Shown piece by piece: positions 57,388 through 64,000 of a stretch of 64,000 bases of DNA. The notes under the pieces were generated by a model, which was given only the letters and a program-made list of their open reading frames with translations, did no database searches and was not told the origin of the DNA. The DNA is from a virus: positions 1 through 64,000 of the IMG/VR virus record IMGVR_UViG_3300012351_000008. One strand, given 5' to 3'. The position numbers and the translations under genes were made by a program. The stretch's first letter is position 1. The number at the start of each line of letters is the position of its first letter.

Positions 57388-58278
57388 TTAAAACATTGCA
57401 TACGTATCAAGCATTTTATAGGCACGCTTTGCCCATAAGCTCTCACCGGAAAAGTCTCCTCGTAGCGCTGCTACAACCCGCCGATCTCCACTACTAATAT
57501 CTGCGGCTCCAAGCGGGTTGAGCCTCTTCGCTAGAATATCGCTCGTCAAGAGGACACACGCCTCACGCACGTCACCCGGCATGGATGCAGCAGGATAGCC
57601 AGCCGTGTATGTGATGGTCAAGAACAGATTGGTGGTTCTTGATATCGCTGGTAATAGGCTGTATGTACTTCCCCCGCCACCACTACCGGCAACAAGCCAC
57701 GGCACACACACGACCTGCTGGCTGGCATCAACGAGCGCTTGCGTGGAGTCATAGCTCACTGGCGTGGCATTGTTTTGCTTGATGGTAATACCTGTTTCCG
57801 TTGAGACTGGGAAGTGTCGAGGGCGGAACACCAGCATACTTTGGTTATCGATACTTGCGCGATACGATGGCATACGAAGCGTCTCTGTGTACGTTGCCTG
57901 GAAAATTGCCTGCTGCAAGTAGTTCTCTAGTGCTGCCGATGCGGCCACGATCTGATCTGCGAGACTGCCCATAACACCATCACTACATAACACCGTATAT
58001 TGCGCGTGGGCATAGACAAGCCCCGGAGCCTGAATAGTGATGCTAGACGAGCCCGGTGTGACAGGGGTAGCAACGATAACCACCTCACTACTTGAGCCAT
58101 CAAAGATAGTAATGTGATCATTACTATTCAGTGCTACCGTGGTAACTGGCGTAACAGATAGTGAGGTTGCCCCAATACTTGCAGCAGCCAACAGACGTAC
58201 AACATTGCCAATGAGTGAGCCGAGTTCTAAGCCTGTCGGGTTGCGCTGAACATCAAGAACCGTCGCATACAGATTCAT
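57388..58278 (-). CDS. Head-tail connector-like protein, 296 aa
   Basis: From ATG 58278. Contains SLSVTPVTTVALNSNDHITI, then DGVMGSLADQIVAASAALEN, and DVREACVLLTSDILAKRLNP, a helical segment typical of head-tail connector proteins after a beta-rich N-terminal domain. Position between capsid region and tail genes fits. Confidence 0.65.
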   Translation of the reverse strand: MNLYATVLDVQRNPTGLELGSLIGNVVRLLAAASIGATSLSVTPVTTVALNSNDHITIFDGSSSEVVIVATPVTPGSSSITIQAPGLVYAHAQYTVLCSDGVMGSLADQIVAASAALENYLQQAIFQATYTETLRMPSYRASIDNQSMLVFRPRHFPVSTETGITIKQNNATPVSYDSTQALVDASQQVVCVPWLVAGSGGGGSTYSLLPAISRTTNLFLTITYTAGYPAASMPGDVREACVLLTSDILAKRLNPLGAADISSGDRRVVAALRGDFSGESLWAKRAYKMLDTYAMF

Positions 58279-58288
58279 CGGTGCTTGT

Positions 58289-58516
58289 TTATTCCTCTCG
58301 TAAGGCACGCCTTTGTGCTCGTTGTGCCTGCCTGGCGAGCCGATCAACTTGCGGCTCGCTGGAATCGCCACGAACAGGTTCGAGATTCTCCAATGCTTCT
58401 AGACGCTCCTCTAGATCGTCTATTCTCTCCTCAAGTGAGTTAAGCGTGGGCGGTTCGAGTACTAACGGATCAACGGAAATAGACTCTGACTTCACCTGAT
58501 CTTCTTTCTTTGTCAT
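58289..58516 (-). CDS. Coiled-coil protein, 75 aa
   Basis: ATG 58516 follows AAAGGAAAATGTTT. A heptad helix (LNSLEERIDDLEERLEALEN) and a basic C-terminus (RLARQAQRAQRRALREE). Possible internal head or assembly protein. Function unknown. Confidence 0.6.
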   Translation of the reverse strand: MTKKEDQVKSESISVDPLVLEPPTLNSLEERIDDLEERLEALENLEPVRGDSSEPQVDRLARQAQRAQRRALREE

Positions 58517-58531
58517 AAACATTTTCCTTTA

Positions 58532-59866
58532 TCATGTGAGCATGCTAGCGCCAACAGAATATGTACAGCTATTTGCGTTGTTTGCAACAACCTTGACGCG
58601 CCATGTATGCGACAACACATCGGACGCAACCGAGTTAGCAGCGGCGGTCAGCCCGGGATACACCACATAGACATTCGTGCTATTGGTGATCACTGCTGCC
58701 CCAGTCAATTGAGCAACATACTTGCCTGACGCCACATCTTTCGCGTCAATTTCTAGCGTTACTGAACCTGTGCCAACAACAGTCATATCCAACACGACAC
58801 GCACACCGCGCCCACTGGTATTGATCTGGTCAACGGTGGTTTGTGTCGTGGTAAAGGCTGCCGAGGGGATAAGCACAAGATCATTGCCACCACTCACTTT
58901 CACCTGAAGGTTTCCACCTGCATCAACCGTTGCCTGCCGCCACGGATACGTCCCGTCTGAAATCTGAATGTTGTTTCCACCAGTATCAGCCAAGTTAACG
59001 GTATTGACTGTCAACACGCCACTACTCACGGGAGCCACAGCCCCGGCTATGGCGGTAAACTTGATCGGAAGGATGTTCACATCAGGACCGGGCGCACCGG
59101 TCAAGGTTGAGCCTACAACATTGTCAATTCCATCAATACACCAGTAGATGTTATCGCCTTTGTAGTAGATGAAATACTTGTGAACACTGCTATCCTGGGG
59201 TTGCTTACCACTTCCGGTAGCGGCAGAGAGGTCTTGTACTGCCACCCTTGTCCCTGACTGATAGGTGACACACATCATCTTGCCGGTAACACCGACCTCG
59301 AATCCACAGGCATTCGTGAGAGGAGCCGCCGCCGTAGGGCTGCCTGGACTGGTGCCCATTCCCCAGAAGAAGTACTGATTGGCGACGATAGGCCAAACGA
59401 TGTTAACACCCGTATAGAACAGCAGCCAGCCAGGGTTAGCTGGCGGGAATGATACCGCACTTTCCAGATACGAGTAGCCTGAAATGGTTGTTCCCGTACC
59501 CAATTGCGTGTTTGTTAAAGTATTACTGGCAGCTACTCCACCTCCCGCAGCTACAGGGGCAAGCCATTTATTGGTGATGTCCAAAGTTGCCGTATCAAAG
59601 CCATCCTGGAAGAGTTGCGATGGCTCCAATGCCACGCGCAACTCACCAGCCGCCATGATACTTGCACTTGCACTTCCGGTAGCCGTTCCAGTAATGGTGG
59701 TTTGTGTAATCATGGGTGCCGACTTCTGCCCACTAGCACCCGCCGTATTGTCGGCAACAGGCGTACCCAATTGAACCGGGAGTACGCCCGCACCGGGTGC
59801 CCACCCGGTAGCGCCTGCACGAGCACCCGCACTATCAGTCGGTGTTGGACCGGATGAAAGTGTCAT
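58532..59866 (-). CDS. Virion protein paralogous to 51172-52500, 444 aa
   Basis: Residues about 75-310 (LEPSQLFQDGFDTATLDITN ... DVNILPIKFTAIAGAVAP) match the other copy. It has a distinct Gly/Ala-rich N-terminus and a beta-rich C-terminus (VEIDAKDVASGKYVAQLTG-like). Directly after the capsid gene, so a head decoration protein is likely. Confidence 0.7.
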   Translation of the reverse strand: MTLSSGPTPTDSAGARAGATGWAPGAGVLPVQLGTPVADNTAGASGQKSAPMITQTTITGTATGSASASIMAAGELRVALEPSQLFQDGFDTATLDITNKWLAPVAAGGGVAASNTLTNTQLGTGTTISGYSYLESAVSFPPANPGWLLFYTGVNIVWPIVANQYFFWGMGTSPGSPTAAAPLTNACGFEVGVTGKMMCVTYQSGTRVAVQDLSAATGSGKQPQDSSVHKYFIYYKGDNIYWCIDGIDNVVGSTLTGAPGPDVNILPIKFTAIAGAVAPVSSGVLTVNTVNLADTGGNNIQISDGTYPWRQATVDAGGNLQVKVSGGNDLVLIPSAAFTTTQTTVDQINTSGRGVRVVLDMTVVGTGSVTLEIDAKDVASGKYVAQLTGAAVITNSTNVYVVYPGLTAAANSVASDVLSHTWRVKVVANNANSCTYSVGASMLT

Positions 59867-59910
59867 AACGTACTCCTATCTCACTGTATCTGAATGATAC
59901 ACGTAATACA

Positions 59911-61668
59911 CTAGTTAAGACTTATTCCAGTGATTAAACTCCATCCACCTAAAAACTGGTTGATGAGCGTAATGTTGATGTAAGCAGCGTATCCCCACTG
60001 CGTCCAGTGAGACTGGTCAGGCGGGTATTCTACAGCGAACATCTCACGATTGACACCAACGCGGAATGGAGGCTTGTCAATGGCGGATACAGGGAAGGGG
60101 ATGGTAAAGGAGCCGATCATGATTGTGCCTTGCATCAGGTAGGGCAGCATAATCACATCAATCACTTTGCCTGTGGTCTGATTGATGTATTTGGTCACGC
60201 GCTGGCCTGCTGTCAACTGGGACATGCCATCACCGATCTGCTGAGTGACGCGGAAGTTCGTACCTGCTGCCACAAGATTAGAGAGCTTTTTGTGATCCTT
60301 GATGCTAACAAACATGTACTCGGGATCAGCGTGGGCACTGAGGTACATATTTTCCAGGACAGTATCAATATCAGCAAGGGCAAGTGCGCCATTGGTCGCC
60401 GATGGCATCGCAATAATTGGCGTTTCACCAGCGATACCGAGTGAGCCGGGAGTGCCATAGGTGTTGTAGATGAGGGCCTGCGCGCCATCAATAGTCAATG
60501 GCATGTTCAACGTGTTGGCATCAGTGGACTTGACCACAATAGCCGTGTTGGTAGCCGTGACCACTGTAGAATAAGCCGTACCAGAAGTAAGGGCCGCAGC
60601 CAGTCCAAGGGTAACGGTGAAGTAGCCTTGTCGGATAGTGTTGGCAGGCTGGTTCAGTGTGTTCGCGGAGCCACCAATGAACTGGGTTGCACTACCCTGG
60701 AGCCACATGGCAGAGTTAGCTGGCTGTGTTGCACCAATGCCTGCGTACACCTGATACTTCGTAGCCGATGGTACACAGTTGATATTCATCGTGATGGTAC
60801 TGGTCGAGCCTGTGGTCACAATGGACGTGGCAACTGCTGTTGCACCACCAAAGGCCAGTGTTTCACCGTTTGCATTGAGCGCTGTCACAAGAATCCAGTA
60901 CGTACCAGCGGTTAACAATCCGCCAGTGGTGGCAGTAGTAAGACCGCCTACTGGAGGTGGGGACCATAACCGCTGTCCTGAGTTAATGAGCCAGAACTCT
61001 TCCTCTTGCATCAGGGCCGGGATAAGTTTAGCCGCAACGGTTGCGCGCACATCCCCCTGCCACATTTTGCCGTAGATCTCACTCTCGAACGATACCACGT
61101 CACGGTATGCAAGCAACTTGGCGACGTTGGACAGGCTAGCGAACTGATAGGAAAGCGCCGATGGTGTGCCAAACTGCTGTACAGCGGCACCTGCGACGGT
61201 TGGACCTGTACCACCGAAGTAGTCCAATACTGTACGCCAGTTGATGGTATCAATGCCGGGCATTGGGTCACGTGGCGTCATGTTGAGTAGCGGGGTCATC
61301 TGTGGAATGACAAACTTGGCGGCAGGCTCTAAGTAGTAGCCCGTGAAGTTGGCATTGTTGCCAGCAAAGGTACCATCACGAGTGATTTCACCACCTTGCA
61401 ATGCATCAATGGTTTCCTTGTTGAAGTTCGTAATGCCCTGGTAGGTATTTGTTCTGACTCGTTCAATGATGTCAGGCGAGAAGTTCGCACCCTCCTGATA
61501 CGTTTGTGCTCCACTCATGCGTTGCGCGGCGAAGCGTTCGGCTTGAGCCGCGAGCACGTCACGATCAGCGACCATGCCTTCCTCAATCACACCTACCGGG
61601 TCTTTGGTGTTGCCTGATGCGATTCGCGCCCCTTCCGGTAACGAATCCTTTGGTACAGTGATAGCCAT
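59911..61668 (-). CDS. HK97-fold major capsid protein with inserted Ig-like domain, 585 aa
   Basis: Core segments: N-terminal arm (AERFAAQRMSGAQTYQEGAN), YYLEPAAKFVIPQMTPLLNM, E-loop region PMPGIDTINWRTVLDYFGGT, A-domain ALADIDTVLENMYLSAHADP then YMFVSIKDHKKLSNLV. Residues about 230-355 (LLTAGTYWILVTALNANGET ...) are a fibronectin/Ig-like insert, absent from simple HK97 capsids and probably exposed. Gene order protease-capsid supports it. Confidence 0.85.
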   Translation of the reverse strand: MAITVPKDSLPEGARIASGNTKDPVGVIEEGMVADRDVLAAQAERFAAQRMSGAQTYQEGANFSPDIIERVRTNTYQGITNFNKETIDALQGGEITRDGTFAGNNANFTGYYLEPAAKFVIPQMTPLLNMTPRDPMPGIDTINWRTVLDYFGGTGPTVAGAAVQQFGTPSALSYQFASLSNVAKLLAYRDVVSFESEIYGKMWQGDVRATVAAKLIPALMQEEEFWLINSGQRLWSPPPVGGLTTATTGGLLTAGTYWILVTALNANGETLAFGGATAVATSIVTTGSTSTITMNINCVPSATKYQVYAGIGATQPANSAMWLQGSATQFIGGSANTLNQPANTIRQGYFTVTLGLAAALTSGTAYSTVVTATNTAIVVKSTDANTLNMPLTIDGAQALIYNTYGTPGSLGIAGETPIIAMPSATNGALALADIDTVLENMYLSAHADPEYMFVSIKDHKKLSNLVAAGTNFRVTQQIGDGMSQLTAGQRVTKYINQTTGKVIDVIMLPYLMQGTIMIGSFTIPFPVSAIDKPPFRVGVNREMFAVEYPPDQSHWTQWGYAAYINITLINQFLGGWSLITGISLN

Positions 61669-61681
61669 TATTTATCCTTAT

Positions 61682-63340
61682 TTATTGTGTGCGGCCCCGC
61701 GTCGGCTGTGCGGCCAGTGCAGCAGCGGCCACTTGTTTTTCAATCGTGTCGAGTGCGCCCATGCGTTGCAACCGGTTCAGCACGTCAAGCGTTGTTTCCT
61801 GCTGTGGTTGCGATAGTTGTGATGGGCGTGGGTCGGTAGCAAGCGTTTTATCCACTGGACGAGCGCCGTTGAGAATCGGGCCTCCGCTTGCAGGCTGCCT
61901 GGCTATCACTTCCACCTGACCTTTTACTTCCGCCAACGCGGAACGTACTTCGTCGAGGCTGGATTGAGTTGGGACAGTCTCAAGCCGGGTCACAATCGTC
62001 TCAAGGCTCGTTTGAATGGGGGAGAAATCTATCTCAGGAGTATGTGAACGGGCAAAGGTGCCAGCTATGGCATGCATCCTGGTGATTGGCGTGTGTAATT
62101 CTTGAGTGATGCGCGTAAGCAGGACTTCAGCAATACGATCAGCCATCTTGCCTGCATCCTGATCAGGGTCTAGTGTCTTATCAGCACCGGGCAGGTCCAC
62201 GTCATTATCGTTGTCGGGGTCCATAGCGTTGCGCATTGCAATACAATCAGGGCATCCACACGTTTTCATAAGTTGCATCGCGCTTTGTAGGGCACTATCG
62301 CGAGCACCATGTAAGGCTGATTGTGTGTCAGAAGAGAGACGTGCACCCGCACGCTCTACCTCTGGCTCTTTTGGTGTTGCGATGACAGCAGGCTCAACTG
62401 GTGGTGGTGTCTCGGGCTCAGTCACGTCGATAAGATCAGTCAGACCATCGGCGCGACAAATGGAAAGGCCGTGTCCATCAGGATTGCTTGCATTATCCAC
62501 AACTGAGAGTTCAGCCAGCTCATAGGAGGTCAGGTAAGGATAGGTTTGCCCGTTCCTCTCGATACTCTCCCACGTGTAGGGCTTGCCAGCGCCAACACTC
62601 AGTCCTGATAGTACGCCCTCCTGAATCTTTGTCCAGGTGTCAGGAGCACCTTTAGAGACACGCAACCTGACAATGACTTGTTTTTGCTCATCATCAAACT
62701 GGACACCAACGCCTTTACCTACAGCCTTCCTGTCGTGCATCTCGCGTACATTGGCAGTGCGCTCAATCCACTTCTGAAAAGCTTTCTTTGAGGCTTCGTA
62801 GGAAAATATCGTGTTAAAACTGTCTACGGCCTCGGAGGTTGCAATGCCCTCCACTTCCCACTTCTGATCGTCAATGCGCGTGATCGGGACATAGAGCATG
62901 GGGCACTCTGGCATAACGGCGCGTGTGGTATCATCTTTGCTGGTATCAGGAGTATCAGTCATTGATTCATGATTGTCGGTGGATTCTACTGTCCGGCTAC
63001 CATCATCTTTTTTGCCTGTTTCCCAACTATCCGGCAACTTCCATCCGTTCGCTTTTGCTTTACCTCGGATACATGCTCGAACAGCATCAGGATTATCTGC
63101 GTGTCCTGCTAAACTTGCAGCGTTATCAACGTCTTTCTGATTTCTCACCGGAAATGAGCGATGTGGACCACAAAACGCTGATGCTGGAATAGCATCTCTT
63201 TCCTTCTGTGGAATGTATCGCTCAATACCTTCTTCATTCTCAGGCCATACGGCTACACGCTCAACCTCTGGCGTTGCGGTAACGGGCTCAATAGGTGGTG
63301 CTACTGTCTGCTGTTCTGTATCGGTGTCAATTTGTGCCAT
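61682..63340 (-). CDS. Prohead protease fused to scaffold, 552 aa
   Basis: From ATG 63340. N-terminal module (SFPVRNQKDVDNAASLAGHA, RACIRGKAKANGWKLP) of the DUF6582 type, then an HK97/XkdF-like protease: REMHD with H202, GVLSGLSVGA with S248, ELAELSVVDNASNPDG with an Asp. The C-terminal 200 residues are helical scaffold (SPIQTSLETIVTRLETVPTQ; LDVLNRLQRMGALDTIEKQV). It cleaves scaffold and capsid arm in assembly. A longer frame to 63406 crosses a terminator. Confidence 0.85.
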   Translation of the reverse strand: MAQIDTDTEQQTVAPPIEPVTATPEVERVAVWPENEEGIERYIPQKERDAIPASAFCGPHRSFPVRNQKDVDNAASLAGHADNPDAVRACIRGKAKANGWKLPDSWETGKKDDGSRTVESTDNHESMTDTPDTSKDDTTRAVMPECPMLYVPITRIDDQKWEVEGIATSEAVDSFNTIFSYEASKKAFQKWIERTANVREMHDRKAVGKGVGVQFDDEQKQVIVRLRVSKGAPDTWTKIQEGVLSGLSVGAGKPYTWESIERNGQTYPYLTSYELAELSVVDNASNPDGHGLSICRADGLTDLIDVTEPETPPPVEPAVIATPKEPEVERAGARLSSDTQSALHGARDSALQSAMQLMKTCGCPDCIAMRNAMDPDNDNDVDLPGADKTLDPDQDAGKMADRIAEVLLTRITQELHTPITRMHAIAGTFARSHTPEIDFSPIQTSLETIVTRLETVPTQSSLDEVRSALAEVKGQVEVIARQPASGGPILNGARPVDKTLATDPRPSQLSQPQQETTLDVLNRLQRMGALDTIEKQVAAAALAAQPTRGRTQ

Positions 63341-63394
63341 ACATACCTCAGTTAGCGGTGTGGCACAACTGCCGCCGCCGCGAAAATGTGCAAT

Positions 63395-63423
63395 AAAAAA
63401 CACCATCGATTGTGGCTCGATGG
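63395..63423 (-). terminator. Hairpin/U-tract 55 bases before the protease start
   Basis: On the minus strand CCATCGA/TCGATGG (63417-63423, 63403-63409) then TTTTTT. An extended -10 TGCTATACT lies about 60 bases upstream, next to GCTAGC-N7-GCTAGC (63491-63509). Confidence 0.8.
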
Positions 63424-63557
63424 CGCGTGATTTGTGTTTGTTTAGTTCTTAGCCCTGATGAGGGTTATCATTGCTTGCAGTATAGCATGGGCTAGCAAGA
63501 TATGCTAGCGATGTATGAACAAGAGACTTGTAGCAACTTCCAATCAATCATAGTGGC

Positions 63558-63791
63558 TCATGGCCTTCCTCTCATCACTCCCTTCATACGCTGAAACACC
63601 ATCATGAACTGTTTATACACCACGTGGTCCTTGTGATCTTCCCGAATGAGCCAGTACACCAACAACGCCATGCCCATCGGTGAAGTGGTCAGGCCATGAC
63701 AGAGCGTGCCGATGGTCGTCTCAATTAATACTGGTGTGCAATCCATCGAATGTGCAATATCCTGGTAGATGATCTGTGTCTCTTCTCTCAT
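63558..63791 (-). CDS. Unknown protein between portal and protease, 77 aa
   Basis: Helical with a hydrophobic middle (TTSPMGMALLVYWLIREDHK). ATG 63791 overlaps the portal-like gene by 71 bases; ATG 63746 would reduce this to 26. Function unknown. Confidence 0.5.
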   Translation of the reverse strand: MREETQIIYQDIAHSMDCTPVLIETTIGTLCHGLTTSPMGMALLVYWLIREDHKDHVVYKQFMMVFQRMKGVMRGRP

Positions 63792-64000
63792 GAAGCAACT
63801 TCGTCAAGATTTCGCGCACGATTGAACACTTCACGTACCTGATCAGGCGTTGTACACTCGACCAGTTCGTCACTAATCCGTCGATGAGTGTCTGGAGGTA
63901 TCAATGTTGTGGTAAAGCCGCGTAGTGTACGACCCGCCTTCACATCATCTATTGCCCTGGTCCGCCATTTACGGTAATCGGGCGAGGCGTCATGTGTCGC
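63721..64000 (-). CDS. Portal-like protein, C-terminus only
   Basis: Open from the right edge (64000) to TGA at 63721, 92 codons seen. DYRKWRTRAIDDVKAGRTLR, then FTTTLIPPDTHRRISDELVE and CTTPDQVREVFNRAREI, matches the charged C-terminal end of phage portal proteins. It comes directly before the protease and capsid, as portals do. Confidence 0.65.

Overview
The whole window reads as one tailed double-stranded DNA phage or prophage; nothing in it looks like bacterial chromosome. Both ends are cut inside phage genes: a replication-initiator-like gene at base 1 and a portal-like gene at base 64000. The virion genes (HK97-type capsid and protease, two tail-tube proteins, a G/GT-type frameshift pair, a very long tape measure) indicate a siphovirus-like particle with a long non-contractile tail. 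A tyrosine integrase and two repressor-like regulators point to a temperate life cycle. Shine-Dalgarno sites are strong (AGGAGG type) and promoters are sigma-70/sigma-A-like. I cannot name the host from sequence alone; a soil bacterium such as a Ktedonobacteria-type Chloroflexota is a guess.

Layout. 1-11.7 kb (minus): a tightly packed early operon of about 27 mostly unknown small genes, many joined by 4-base ATGA-type overlaps, ending in a small HTH gene, a Dam-type methylase and a wHTH initiator-like gene. 12.2-13.3 kb (plus): two HTH regulators. 13.5-15.0 kb (minus): four small genes, one an HTH protein. 15.05-19.86 kb (plus): DNA-processing genes (HNH, SWIM zinc finger, annealing-protein candidate, N6-adenine methylase, ASCH protein). 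19.95 kb (minus): a secreted DUF3761-like protein. 20.5-23.2 kb (plus): integrase and small genes, the last broken by an in-frame TGA. 24.2-25.2 kb: a Cro/CI-like repressor facing a consensus promoter with three repeated sites. 25.3-29.1 kb (plus): the replication module, an O-like initiator with internal iterons followed by an HNH-DnaC fusion. 29.3-30.5 kb (minus): candidate holin and amidase behind a highly structured leader. 31.0-32.0 kb (plus): a ribbon-helix-helix cassette. 32.0-64.0 kb (minus): virion genes, interrupted by one plus-strand homing endonuclease.

How it fits together. The repressor at 24.8 kb probably controls the promoter at 25.1 kb and so entry into replication. The initiator at 25.7 kb carries its own binding-site array, as lambda O does, and the next gene supplies the helicase loader. 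Late genes run from portal to protease/scaffold, capsid, connectors, fibres and tailspike, tail completion, tail tube, chaperones, tape measure and tail tip, then lysis. Several late genes sit behind a hairpin/U-tract element placed shortly before the start codon.

Most striking points: a group I intron (56344-56616), with splice sites predictable to the base, in a virion gene next to an opposite-strand GIY-YIG/NUMOD endonuclease; an intein-like Hint domain followed by 22 Trp-Pro octapeptides inside the tape measure; an HNH nuclease fused to a DnaC-type loader; two initiator-like genes that each contain an iteron array beside AT-rich repeats.
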